This document shows, in pieces, positions 7,871 through 16,523 of a DNA stretch of 53,346 nucleotides (position 1 is its first letter; every line of letters begins with the position of its first letter). Source of the DNA: Firmicutes bacterium CAG:145. Its GTDB lineage: Bacteria > Bacillota > Clostridia > Peptostreptococcales > Anaerovoracaceae. The stretch covers positions 44,409-97,754 of the forward strand of contig FR882595.1 in the NCBI GenBank assembly GCA_000435715.1. The letters are read 5' to 3'. Position numbers and translations under genes: made by a program. The notes under the pieces were generated by a model, which did not search any database, was not told the DNA's origin, and was given only the letters and a program-made list of their open reading frames with translations.

Positions 7871-9454
7871 ATGCTTACGATAAGAGACCTGATGAATCCC
7901 AACATAAAGAATAAAGAATCGAAGCTCCAGCTTGAAGAATCCCTATATCTTAAAGATATCGACATGTCCATATTCAATTCGGCGCATCACGAATATGTGA
8001 ACGTAGTAGATAAAGAAGGCCATCTCGTAGGGGCAGTAAAGACTGAGCGGCTCGTATACCTGATAAGCAAACAGAAGGAAAATTCATTTATCCAGATACT
8101 GGACACCATGGACGCCGGATTAGTGGTCATAGACAGGGACAGCCGTATCTTCTATGTAAACCCCGCATATGGCAATATTCTGGGGATAAACATAAGCAAG
8201 ATACTTGGACGTTATCTGAGTATAATAGAGCCGGAAGCGGCGCTTTTGGATGTGCTCAAGACGAAGAAGACGCAGAACATAAAGAACAGGCTCATAAAAA
8301 GTATAAATACGTATGTAGACATAAGCACGCATCCTCTGATAAGCGGCGGCGACATGGTAGGTGCCTATTCGGTATTTACCGACGTCACTAAAGAAAATCG
8401 GCTCAACAAAGAGATAAAGAAGATGACTGCGGTGGCCGAAGAATACAATCAGCAGATACAGGCCCGAAAATTCCTGGAAGAAAACAAGATAATAGGAGAA
8501 AGCAAGATTTACTTGGATTGTGTAAACAAAGCTCTGAAAGTAGCCAATACCGATACCATGGTACTGCTTCGGGGAGAGAACGGCACGGGAAAAGAAGTCA
8601 TCGTAAACCTCATAAAGAGCCACTGCGCCAGAAAGGACAGGCCCTTCATCACCATAAACTGTTCGGCTATCCCGGACTCCCTGATAGAAAGCGAGCTGTT
8701 CGGATATGAGGAAGGAGCTTTCACGGGGGCTTCTAAAGGGGGAAGACTGGGCAAATTTCAGCTGGCCGACGGAGGAACCCTGTTTCTCGACGAGATCGGA
8801 GATATGCCCTATCAGATGCAGGCCAAGCTTTTGAGAGTCCTTCAGGAAGGCGAGATAGACAAGGTGGGCCGCCAGAGAAATATCCCCATAGATGTTAGAG
8901 TTATTGCGGCCACCAACCGAAGACTTGAGGAGATGGTTCAGAGGGGAGAGTTCCGTGAGGATCTATATTACAGGCTCAACGTCGTGTCCATCAGCATACC
9001 GCCTCTCAGAGAGAGAGGAAACGACGTGATTCTGCTGACAGATTATTTTCTGCAGAAATACTGCGAAAAATATAAGCGTAAACTGAAGATAGACAGAGGA
9101 GTATATCAGATGTTCCTGTCCTATGGATGGCCGGGCAACGTGAGAGAACTGCAGAATACTATCGAGAGCACCGTGGTTCTGTGCGAGACGGATACCATTA
9201 CGATCAGGGATATACCCGAGAGCATAAGAGGAAAATACGAAGAAAATCAGGGGAGCAACGGAACTGAGTCTGTCAGCTGTACTTTCCCGGCAGGCGCTAC
9301 GCTGAAGGAGGAAGTAGAGAATTTCGAAAAGAATATGATCGAAGCGGCGATCAGAGATTGTCAGGGCAACAGGACGAAGGCTATGGAAGTTCTGGGAATG
9401 AGCAAGAGAACCTTTTACAGAAAGGTTGCCAATTATGGCATAAAAGTAAAATAG
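7871..9454 (+). CDS. Sigma54-dependent enhancer-binding activator (CBS-like/PAS, AAA+, Fis HTH)
   Basis: 527 residues. Residues 1-70 resemble a single CBS-like module (VNVVDKEGHLVGAVKTERL), 75-180 a PAS sensor domain, 205-435 the AAA+ ATPase with Walker A GENGTGK (235-241), the sigma54-contact loop GAFTGA (282-287), Walker B LFLDEIGD (about 304-311) and GWPGNVRELQN, and 475-527 a Fis-type helix-turn-helix. Proteins of this architecture hydrolyse ATP to open sigma54 holoenzyme promoters in answer to a signal sensed by the N-terminal domains. The gene stands directly before the catabolic island whose two blocks both have -24/-12 promoters and repeated palindromic sites, so it is almost certainly their activator (inference). 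The first palindrome lies inside its own last codons. The effector is unknown. Confidence 0.93.
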   Translation: MLTIRDLMNPNIKNKESKLQLEESLYLKDIDMSIFNSAHHEYVNVVDKEGHLVGAVKTERLVYLISKQKENSFIQILDTMDAGLVVIDRDSRIFYVNPAYGNILGINISKILGRYLSIIEPEAALLDVLKTKKTQNIKNRLIKSINTYVDISTHPLISGGDMVGAYSVFTDVTKENRLNKEIKKMTAVAEEYNQQIQARKFLEENKIIGESKIYLDCVNKALKVANTDTMVLLRGENGTGKEVIVNLIKSHCARKDRPFITINCSAIPDSLIESELFGYEEGAFTGASKGGRLGKFQLADGGTLFLDEIGDMPYQMQAKLLRVLQEGEIDKVGRQRNIPIDVRVIAATNRRLEEMVQRGEFREDLYYRLNVVSISIPPLRERGNDVILLTDYFLQKYCEKYKRKLKIDRGVYQMFLSYGWPGNVRELQNTIESTVVLCETDTITIRDIPESIRGKYEENQGSNGTESVSCTFPAGATLKEEVENFEKNMIEAAIRDCQGNRTKAMEVLGMSKRTFYRKVANYGIKVK

Positions 9455-9503
9455 TGCCGTATGTGCTACCACCAAAATTAAAAAACGTGTCGTTTTTGGC
9501 AAA
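9425..9503 (+). promoter_or_regulatory. Three candidate upstream activating sites, block 1
   Basis: Three imperfect copies of TGTGCC-N6-GGCACA: GTTGCC/GGCATA (9425-9442), AGTGCC/GCTACC (9453-9470) and CGTGTC/GGCAAA (9486-9503), each with a 6-base spacer. They lie 130-208 bases before the -24 box, the usual distance for sigma54 enhancers. They are weaker than the block 2 sites but share position and spacing. Confidence 0.6.
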
Positions 9504-9505
9504 AT

Positions 9506-9560
9506 AAGAAAAGAAAAAAGGTATCAACCTCAGGTTGACACCTTTTTTCTTTTCTTTTCT
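9506..9560 (+). terminator. Terminator after the sigma54 activator gene
   Basis: A 24-bp stem (9506-9529 with 9533-9556) with one mismatch and a three-base loop; the core is AGGTATCAACC/GGTTGACACCT, flanked by A and T runs. It separates the activator gene from the block 1 promoter. Confidence 0.85.
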
Positions 9561-9579
9561 TTTCTTTTCTTTTCTTTTC
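9545..9579 (+). repeat. Pentanucleotide tandem repeat (TTTTC)7
   Basis: Seven perfect TTTTC units in the 3' arm and tail of the terminator hairpin, between the activating sites and the sigma54 promoter. Confidence 0.95.
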
Positions 9580-9632
9580 TTCTGTTGGAATTTCAACGAT
9601 TTGACCGAATCATACAACAATAAGCTGCATTA

Positions 9633-9647
9633 TGGCACAAATATTGC
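9633..9647 (+). promoter_or_regulatory. Sigma54 (-24/-12) promoter, block 1
   Basis: TGGCAC (9633-9638), 5 bases, TTGC (9644-9647): an exact match to the TGGCAC-N5-TTGC core. It stands 58 bases before the start of the lyase-like gene, behind the sigma54 activator gene. Confidence 0.88.
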
Positions 9648-9704
9648 GATTGTAAAATCTAATCAAAAATGAAGCTGAACAAAGCAGATAAGAGAGGTAT
9701 ACAA

Positions 9705-10682
9705 GTGAACACGAATCTACCGAAGAAAGTGGAAATTTGGGATGTGACACTTCGAGACGGATTTCAGCACGAAGAGATGTTTGTCCCCACAGAGGCCAAG
9801 CTGTGGATAGCCGAAAGACTCATCGAGGCAGGGTTTAAAAAGATCGAAGTCGGGACTTTCAGCCACATAAAATACGTTCCTCAGTTCAAGGATATACTTG
9901 AACTGCTCAAGGGGCTGCCAAAGAACGACGAAGTAGAATATACGGTTTTAGCCCTCAATCAAAAAGCGTGCGAGAGAGTGGCCAGAGCCATGGACGCAGG
10001 CGCAAAGATAGACCGCGTTATGTGCGGACAGCTGGCCACCAGCGAAGCATACGCAAGAAAGAATATGAACAGAACCCATGAAGAGCTTTTTGAAGAAGCA
10101 AAAAAGAACGTGAAACTCCTGCACGATGCAGGAGTTAAAAAAGTATTTGCCAACATAGGAACCATCTTCGGATGCCCTATACAGGGAGAAGTTCCGATAC
10201 AAAAAGCCTACGAATTTGTCGACAGATCCTTTGACATAGGATTTGACGAGATCGAACATTCGGACCCTGACGGAATAGCAGCGCCGGACGCAGTATATGA
10301 ATATTTCAGCAACATACTCAAAAAATACCCCGACGTCAATATGCACTCATTCCACGCACACGATATAAGAGGAATGGGGCTGGCTTCATACTATGCCGCC
10401 ATGGAAGCAGGCGTAACGGTATTTGATACTGCCGTAGGAGGCATAGGAGGTCAAGTGGCAAATATAGTGGACAGAATTCCGGTAAAAGGAACGGGAGAAT
10501 ACTACTATGAGTCAGGCCGAACGGGACTGGTGGAGACATGCGACTTCGTAACCATGGTGAATCACATGGGAATAGAGACAGGCATAAATGAAGAGAAATG
10601 CTACAAAATAGAAAGAATGATAGAAAAAATATTGGGACGTAAGCTTGATTCGTTCACCAGTGTGATGAGATCAAAACCGTGA
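9705..10682 (+). CDS. HMG-CoA lyase-like protein, DRE-TIM metallolyase family (copy 1)
   Basis: 325 residues, a PF00682-type TIM barrel. DVTLRDG (13-19) carries the catalytic Arg and metal-binding Asp; HSFHAHD (about 214-220) carries the HxH metal ligands; NIGTIFGCP and HSDPDGIAAP follow the HMG-CoA lyase pattern. HMG-CoA lyases split HMG-CoA to acetyl-CoA and acetoacetate, but their signature GLGGCPY, with the active-site cysteine, is here GIGGQVA (about 246-252): the Cys is Gln. So the reaction may differ. The GTG start is chosen because GAGAGG precedes it and the paralogue at 22086 begins at the same point; an upstream ATG at 9669 is only 22 bases after the promoter. First gene of block 1; the reductase follows after 18 bases. 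Confidence 0.88.
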   Translation: MNTNLPKKVEIWDVTLRDGFQHEEMFVPTEAKLWIAERLIEAGFKKIEVGTFSHIKYVPQFKDILELLKGLPKNDEVEYTVLALNQKACERVARAMDAGAKIDRVMCGQLATSEAYARKNMNRTHEELFEEAKKNVKLLHDAGVKKVFANIGTIFGCPIQGEVPIQKAYEFVDRSFDIGFDEIEHSDPDGIAAPDAVYEYFSNILKKYPDVNMHSFHAHDIRGMGLASYYAAMEAGVTVFDTAVGGIGGQVANIVDRIPVKGTGEYYYESGRTGLVETCDFVTMVNHMGIETGINEEKCYKIERMIEKILGRKLDSFTSVMRSKP

Positions 10683-10700
10683 GAAGGAGGAAAAGATAAA

Positions 10701-11969
10701 ATGAGAGACAGCAACTATTCGGGATTTTTTAAATTGCCTATGGAGAAGAGGTTGGAAGAGGTGGCGGAATTTGCGTCCCTTACGGAAGAAGAAAAAGAAA
10801 TTTTGACCTCTGCCGATTCTCTGGACCGGGACAAGGCAGACCATATGATAGAAAATGTCATAGGGAAATTCGCCCTGCCTATGGGTGTGGCGCTCAATTT
10901 CACTATCAATGGAAGAGATGTGATTGTTCCCATGGTATGCGAGGAACCGTCGGTAGTGGCCGCCTGCTCCAACGCAGCTAAAATGGCAAGGCCGTCAGGA
11001 GGATTCAAGGCTTCCTCGTCAGGCAACGTGATGATAGCGCAGATACAGGTGATAGGCGTTACTACTCCGGAAGCTTCCAAGAGCATGATTCTTGAAAAGA
11101 AAGAAGAGATAATCAGGATTTGCAACGAAAAGGATCCGGTGCTGGTGAAGATGGGAGGAGGAGTAAAAGATGTAGAAGTCAGGACTATAGAGACATTAGA
11201 AGGGATCATGGTGATAGTCCATCTTTTGGTGGATACGAGAGACGCTATGGGAGCCAATGCTGTGAACACAATGGCAGAGGCTGTAGCTCCTTACATAGAA
11301 GAGATCACGGGCGGAAGCGTAGAACTTCGGATTCTTTCAAACCTTGCAGACCACAGACTTGTGAGAGCAAGAGCAGTATGGAAGAAAGAAGCCATAGGAG
11401 GACAGGAAGTAGTAGATAAGATTCTAAACGCCTATGCCTTTGCAGAGGCAGATCCTTACAGAGCCGCCACCCACAATAAAGGAATTATGAACGGAATCGT
11501 GCCGGTAGTCATAGCCACGGGAAACGACACGAGAGCCATAGAATCGGGTGCCCATTCTTATGCCGCAAGAAAGGGCAGATATACTTCATTGACTACATGG
11601 GAAAAGGACGAAAACGGAGACCTTGTAGGCTCCATCGAGATGCCTATGGCAGTAGGGCTGGTAGGCGGAGCGACCAAGATTCATCCTGCGGCAAAGACGG
11701 CAGTAAAAATATTGGGGGTAAAAACTGCAGCCGAACTCGGTCAGATCATAGCATGCGCAGGCCTTGCCAACAATATGGCGGCCATGAAAGCGCTGGCTAC
11801 AGAGGGAATACAGAGAGGACACATGTCGCTGCATGCCCGTAATCTTGCCAATACTGTAGGCGCAAAGGGAGAAATACTCGAGATAATAGTGAAACAGATG
11901 GTCAGAGAGAAAAAAGTCCGTATAGAATACGCGCAGGAATTGTTTGAGAAATATACTGAAGGGAAGTGA
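10701..11969 (+). CDS. mvaA: Hydroxymethylglutaryl-CoA reductase, class II (copy 1)
   Basis: 422 residues, the length of class II enzymes such as the Pseudomonas mevalonii degradative reductase (428). All four catalytic residues can be placed: Glu82 in EEPSV, Lys260 in THNKGIMNG, Asp276 in ATGNDTRA and His378 in GHMSLHARN. ENVIGKFALPMGVA and the nucleotide-site DAMGAN motif (181-186) are also present. The enzyme interconverts HMG-CoA and mevalonate with NAD(P)H. No mevalonate kinase or other isoprenoid gene lies in the window, and the partner is a lyase-like gene, so a catabolic role is likelier than isoprenoid synthesis (inference). RBS AGAAGGAGG. It ends 4 bases before the aconitase X gene. 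Confidence 0.92.
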   Translation: MRDSNYSGFFKLPMEKRLEEVAEFASLTEEEKEILTSADSLDRDKADHMIENVIGKFALPMGVALNFTINGRDVIVPMVCEEPSVVAACSNAAKMARPSGGFKASSSGNVMIAQIQVIGVTTPEASKSMILEKKEEIIRICNEKDPVLVKMGGGVKDVEVRTIETLEGIMVIVHLLVDTRDAMGANAVNTMAEAVAPYIEEITGGSVELRILSNLADHRLVRARAVWKKEAIGGQEVVDKILNAYAFAEADPYRAATHNKGIMNGIVPVVIATGNDTRAIESGAHSYAARKGRYTSLTTWEKDENGDLVGSIEMPMAVGLVGGATKIHPAAKTAVKILGVKTAAELGQIIACAGLANNMAAMKALATEGIQRGHMSLHARNLANTVGAKGEILEIIVKQMVREKKVRIEYAQELFEKYTEGK

Positions 11970-11973
11970 AAAC

Positions 11974-13215
11974 ATGTATTTGACTGCTGAAGAAAAAGAC
12001 ATACTGGCAGGGGCGAGAGGAGAAGCGGCAAAGCTGGCCATGGAGACTCTGGTGAAAATCGGAGAAATCAACGGAGCCGAAAAGTTTGTGCCTATCAAAA
12101 ATGTACACCTTGTGCTTCACGCTTACAAAAGCGCTTTCGACGCAGGAGTAGAGACTGCCGAAAAGATTGCCCAAATGGGAGGACGCTTCTGCGTTCCCGT
12201 CACCATAGACCCTTACGGAATGGATGCGGAAGACTGGAGAGGAGCTAAGACTCCGGAGCATTACGCAAAACAGCAGATGAGACTTGAAAATGCAGTGATG
12301 AAGATGGGAGTCATACCAAACTGGACCTGCACCCCTTACTACGGTTTCACCGCCCCGAGAATGGGAGAACACCTGGCCTGGTCAGAAAGCTCCGCCGTGG
12401 CTTATGCCAATACGGCCTGCGGAGCGAGGACCAACAGGCAGACTGCCATAGTAGACATCTTTTGCGGCATTGTGGGAAGAGCGCCTTATACAGGACTGCA
12501 TCTTGATGAAAACAGAAAAGGGCAGGTCCTGATAAACCTTCATGTTGACAGGCCTTTGGAAAATTGGGAATATCCGGCTCTCGGATACCTTCTGGGGCAG
12601 AAACTGGGAGCAAGGATAGGCGTAGTAGACGGAATGAAAGGAAGCCCTAACAGCGAAGACCTTAAGAACTTCTGCGGAGCGGCAGCAGCAGCAGGCTCTG
12701 TGGCCCTCATGCACATAGTCGGAGTTACACCGGAAGCGCCCGGCAGAGAAGCCGCTTTTGGAGGCAATAAGCCGGAGGAGATTATAGAGGTTACGGAAGA
12801 AGACATAAGAAACACGAGAAAGGCCATGTGCAGCAACACAACCGACAAAGTGGATTTTGTAGCTCTCGGCTGTCCTCATTACACCATAAACGAAATAGTC
12901 AAGGTTCATAAACTCTTGGCAGGCAGAAAGATAAATCCTAACACGGCGTTCTGGATATACGCCAATTCATACGCACTGAGACTGGCGGAGAAGATGGGTA
13001 TAAGACAAGACCTCGAAAAGCTGGGAGTGGTAATCAGAGCGGAAACCTGCATGATAATATCTCCCGTAAAGGATTGGGGATTCAAGACCATGATGACCGA
13101 CTCAGGCAAGTGTTCGTATTACGGCCCTGCCGAATGTGGAACAGAGATGATATTCGCCAGCGTTGAAGAATGTGTAGAATCAGCCGTATCAGGCAAGTTT
13201 CAGATTCTTAAGTAA
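11974..13215 (+). CDS. Aconitase X catalytic (large) subunit
   Basis: 413 residues. The sequence follows the AcnX large-subunit (former DUF521) family from end to end: LTAEEKDILAGARGEAA at the start, WTCTPYYGFTAPRMGEH, AWSESSAVAYAN, GARTNRQ, LGCPHYT and YGPAECGTEM. Conserved cysteines in TCTPY and LGCPH are candidate iron-sulfur ligands. Known members dehydrate phosphomevalonate (archaeal mevalonate pathway) or cis-3-hydroxy-L-proline (bacteria). The neighbouring HMG-CoA reductase makes a mevalonate-like substrate attractive, but this cannot be decided by reading. The frame is open upstream to 11944, inside the reductase gene; the ATG at 11974 has GAAGGGAAG before it and the family start MYLTAEEK. 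The small subunit follows after 11 bases. Confidence 0.88.
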   Translation: MYLTAEEKDILAGARGEAAKLAMETLVKIGEINGAEKFVPIKNVHLVLHAYKSAFDAGVETAEKIAQMGGRFCVPVTIDPYGMDAEDWRGAKTPEHYAKQQMRLENAVMKMGVIPNWTCTPYYGFTAPRMGEHLAWSESSAVAYANTACGARTNRQTAIVDIFCGIVGRAPYTGLHLDENRKGQVLINLHVDRPLENWEYPALGYLLGQKLGARIGVVDGMKGSPNSEDLKNFCGAAAAAGSVALMHIVGVTPEAPGREAAFGGNKPEEIIEVTEEDIRNTRKAMCSNTTDKVDFVALGCPHYTINEIVKVHKLLAGRKINPNTAFWIYANSYALRLAEKMGIRQDLEKLGVVIRAETCMIISPVKDWGFKTMMTDSGKCSYYGPAECGTEMIFASVEECVESAVSGKFQILK

Positions 13216-13226
13216 GGAGGAGGGCA

Positions 13227-13646
13227 ATGAAAAAGATTCAGGGAAAAGGAATCGTAGGCGGAAAGGCTAAAGGCCGGGCCATAGTATCAGAAAGGCCTTT
13301 CGGATTTTTCGGAGGAGTAAATCCGAAAACGGGAGTAGTAATAGACAAGTGGCACGAATTATACGGAGAAAGCATCAAAGGCAAGGTGTTTATATACCCT
13401 GAGGGCAGAGGCTCCACTGTAGGCGCCGCAATAATTCTGGAGCTTGCCAGAACGGGCTGCGCCCCTGCCGCCATAGTAAACTGCAATATAGAGACCATCA
13501 CCGCCGGAGGCGGAGTCATGGCAAAGACCTTCTACGACGTAGATATACCGATGATAGACGGTATAAGCAAGGAAGAACTTATGGCCATACCGCAGGAGGC
13601 CGAAGTGGAAGTCGACGGAGACGCCGGTACCATAACAGTACTGTGA
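13227..13646 (+). CDS. Aconitase X swivel (small) subunit
   Basis: 139 residues of the AcnX small subunit (former DUF126) type: GKGIVGGKAKGRAIVSERP at the N-terminus, then PEGRGSTVGAAIILELARTG and the AAIVNCNIETITAGGG segment. In this family the domain swings over the catalytic subunit to close the active site. It lies 11 bases after the large subunit with GGAGGAGGG before its ATG, so one heteromeric enzyme is made. The 148 bases after it, up to the transporter genes, hold a purine-rich stretch and a small imperfect hairpin but no terminator, so the transporter is probably on the same transcript. Confidence 0.87.
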   Translation: MKKIQGKGIVGGKAKGRAIVSERPFGFFGGVNPKTGVVIDKWHELYGESIKGKVFIYPEGRGSTVGAAIILELARTGCAPAAIVNCNIETITAGGGVMAKTFYDVDIPMIDGISKEELMAIPQEAEVEVDGDAGTITVL

Positions 13647-13794
13647 TAAAGGGAGGAGGATATAAGCCGGATCTTTGCCGGAGTGACTTATATAGGCAAA
13701 AAAGTATATTCAAGACAATGACGTTAGTTACCGTAAACCTGTAAGGTGACGGAGCTATAAAAGAATCCTAAGTGAAAATGAGAGGAGAACACTT

Positions 13795-15438
13795 ATGAAA
13801 AGCATGTTTAAAAAAACCGCAGCGTGCGCGTTGATACTGACACTTATATTGTCGATGGCGGCCTGTGGAAAGAAAGAGACGGCGTCTGAACATCAGGAAG
13901 GACAAGTCGTAGTAAACATCGACTGGCCGGTATACGTCGATCCCGGCGTTGCCAGCAAGGATGCTGACATGATGGCGGCAGTGAATATGTACGACAGCCT
14001 TACTTTCCCCAACAATGACGGAACCATAAGCCCGCTGGTAGCCGAGAGCTGGGAATCTGACAGCGAAGGAAGGGTATATACCTTCTATCTGAGAGATGAC
14101 GTACTGTTCCACAGCGGCAACAAGCTTACCGCAGAAGACGTCAAGTTCACTATGGACAGGATGCTGGCCATGGGAGAAGGGCTTGCGTATCTGTATCACG
14201 GCGTCGTTTCGTCCACAGAAGTGTTAGATGAACATACCGTAAAATTCACTTTGAACGAACCTTCGGGAACTTTCCCTACGGCGTTGACAAGACTCTATAT
14301 ACTTGACAGCGCTCTGGTAAAAGAGAATATAGACCCCAGCGGCTCTTACGGCGAATTCGGCGATTATGGAAAAGCCTGGCTCACTACAAACGACGCAGGT
14401 TCTGGTCCTTATAAAATAAAAGAAATGCGCACTGAAGAATATGTACTTATGGAACAGAGCGATAACTACTGGAGAGAAATAGATGAGAACGCTCCTAAGG
14501 AGGCAAAGCTTCTTGGAGGAGTAGTAACTTCTACCATGAAGACCATGGTTTCAAGAGGCGAGCTTGACGTTACCGATACTGCACAGACTCCTGAGACTCT
14601 GGATTCAATGGTAGAAAAGGGAGGCGCTTCGCTGGTGAGAGTGCTCAATGGCGGAAACTTCAACATCTCTCTTAATACTCAGCTGGCTCCTACAGACGAC
14701 GTACATTTCCGCAGAGCTATGGCATACGCTCTCGATTACGACACTGTAAACAATGACATATATGTAGGAAGCATAAAGCCTACAGGCCCTATAATCTCAG
14801 GTATGGCCTCCGCATTATCGGAAGATGAAAATCCGTACAAGTACGATATCGACAAAGCTATGGAAGAACTGAAGCAGTCACCTTATTACGATCAGCTGGT
14901 CAGCGGTGAGATGAAGGTCAACCTTTCTTACTGTACAGAGGGAGGAGAGCAGCAGGAGAAACTGGCTCTTCTGATGCAGGCCGGCATGAGCCAGCTTGGA
15001 GTTACTGTGGAGATCACAGGTAAACCTTTCGCCACCATGATGACCGACGCTTCGACGGTAGAGAGTACTCCTAACGCATCTTTCGTAAGCTTTAACCCTG
15101 CTTACGCCGACGGAGGTCCTGCATTGAAGCCGAGATACCATTCTTCCTCCTGCGGAACATGGGAGCAGATGGAATGGCTGCAAGACAGCGAGATAGATAA
15201 GCTGATAGAAGAAGCGATGGCTACGGTAGATGAAGACTCCAGAAATGAAAAATATAAAGAGATCTCAAGAAAACTGGTAGATCTGTGCCCTACCATCTGG
15301 GCGTCGGATCTGGCCGCCAGCTTCGTATATCGCTCGGATTACATAGAAAAGATGCCTGTGGCAGACGACTATGAGAGCGGAACAGATTCTATCTACCCTG
15401 CGGGCTATCAGATGTATTTCATGGATTTCAGACTATAG
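13795..15438 (+). CDS. ABC transporter substrate-binding lipoprotein, peptide/SBP family 5
   Basis: 547 residues. An N-terminal lipoprotein signal, with KK residues, a hydrophobic core and the lipobox SMAAC (Cys about 23), means the protein is tethered to the outer face of the membrane. The rest follows the SBP_bac_5 (DppA/OppA) pattern: LTFPNNDGTISPLVAESWE, FYLRDDVLFHSGNKLTAEDV and RRAMAYALDYD. The family binds peptides but also opines, nickel chelates, glutathione and small conjugates. It is the first of five contiguous importer genes. RBS AGAGGAGA. Specificity cannot be read; the hydrolases encoded downstream suggest an amide- or peptide-linked compound. Confidence 0.9.
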   Translation: MKSMFKKTAACALILTLILSMAACGKKETASEHQEGQVVVNIDWPVYVDPGVASKDADMMAAVNMYDSLTFPNNDGTISPLVAESWESDSEGRVYTFYLRDDVLFHSGNKLTAEDVKFTMDRMLAMGEGLAYLYHGVVSSTEVLDEHTVKFTLNEPSGTFPTALTRLYILDSALVKENIDPSGSYGEFGDYGKAWLTTNDAGSGPYKIKEMRTEEYVLMEQSDNYWREIDENAPKEAKLLGGVVTSTMKTMVSRGELDVTDTAQTPETLDSMVEKGGASLVRVLNGGNFNISLNTQLAPTDDVHFRRAMAYALDYDTVNNDIYVGSIKPTGPIISGMASALSEDENPYKYDIDKAMEELKQSPYYDQLVSGEMKVNLSYCTEGGEQQEKLALLMQAGMSQLGVTVEITGKPFATMMTDASTVESTPNASFVSFNPAYADGGPALKPRYHSSSCGTWEQMEWLQDSEIDKLIEEAMATVDEDSRNEKYKEISRKLVDLCPTIWASDLAASFVYRSDYIEKMPVADDYESGTDSIYPAGYQMYFMDFRL

Positions 15439-15484
15439 AAACCGAAGATGATATTCGCCAACTTTAAGAGAAGAGGAACAAAAG

Positions 15485-16507
15485 ATGAAAACAAAAGTAC
15501 TGACGGTGCTCAAGCGCATCCTGGCGTACTTCCTCGTACTGGTTGGACTGTCCATTCTGATTTTTGTTATCGTCCGGATCATGCCGGGCGATACGGCCAG
15601 AATGGCTCTGGGTCCGAGGGCGCCGGAAGAAGCGGTAGAGGCGCTGAGGGAAGAAATGCACTTAAACGATTCATACATAGTACAGTACGGGCACTGGATA
15701 GCCGGCATACTCGAGGGTGATTTCGGAGAATCCATAGTGACCAAGAGACCTGTGCTGGATGACATCAAATCTTACTTGCCGGCTACTCTGGAGTTAGCTC
15801 TTATTACAGCTGTCTTGATTATAGTTTTCGGCATAATTCTGGGAATAGTATCTACGAAATATTCCGGAAAATGGCTGGATGGCATCATCAGAACCCTGTC
15901 ATATTTCGGAATATGCGCTCCGGCATTCTTATGGGCTGTATTCGCCATGCTGATGTTCGCATATATGCTGCCGATACTCCCTATATCCGGAAGAATAAGC
16001 GCCGGTATAAGCCCTCCTGTTATGGTGACAGGCATGTATACCATAGATTTTCTTTTGCAGGGCGATGTGGCCGGGGCGTTAGATGCAATCAAGCATCTCA
16101 TACTGCCTGCCGTAGTCATGTCCTTTGCGGGAATCAGCCAGGCGGCCCGTATAACCAGATCCAGCATGGTAGAGAATCTGGATAAGCCGTATGCTTATGC
16201 GGAAAGAGCCTACGGCATACCTGAAAATAAGATACTTCATAAATATTTGCTGAAACCGTCTCTCAATTCTACCATATCAGTAATGGCTTTGGATATAGCC
16301 GGCATCTTCGGAAGCGCATTTCTCGTAGAGCAGATATTCGGGTATCCGGGTCTCTCCAATTACGGGCTTACGGCCATGCTTAACAAAGATGTATTTGCTG
16401 TTTCTGCCGTAGTGATGGTACTGGGAATCATAGTGATAATATTTAATCTGCTGGCAGATTTGGTAATAAGGGCCTTAGATCCACGGGTAAGGCTCCAGGA
16501 AAAGTAG
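15485..16507 (+). CDS. ABC transporter permease, DppB type
   Basis: 340 residues with about six membrane segments. The N-terminus (LKRILAYFLVLVGLSILIFVIVR, MPGD) and the long extracytoplasmic loop before the permease domain are typical of DppB/OppB. The cytoplasmic coupling motif is visible around AAYGIPENKIL-type residues (AERAYGIPENKILHKY). It pairs with the DppC-type gene 16 bases downstream to form the channel of the importer. Confidence 0.9.
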   Translation: MKTKVLTVLKRILAYFLVLVGLSILIFVIVRIMPGDTARMALGPRAPEEAVEALREEMHLNDSYIVQYGHWIAGILEGDFGESIVTKRPVLDDIKSYLPATLELALITAVLIIVFGIILGIVSTKYSGKWLDGIIRTLSYFGICAPAFLWAVFAMLMFAYMLPILPISGRISAGISPPVMVTGMYTIDFLLQGDVAGALDAIKHLILPAVVMSFAGISQAARITRSSMVENLDKPYAYAERAYGIPENKILHKYLLKPSLNSTISVMALDIAGIFGSAFLVEQIFGYPGLSNYGLTAMLNKDVFAVSAVVMVLGIIVIIFNLLADLVIRALDPRVRLQEK

Positions 16508-16523
16508 AAGGGGAGGAGAAAAA

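Noticed and set aside
13647..13794. Terminator or riboswitch between aconitase X and the importer genes
   Set aside because: Only a weak CCGG-based hairpin without a T-run is seen; no known riboswitch core was recognised, so the genes are treated as one unit.
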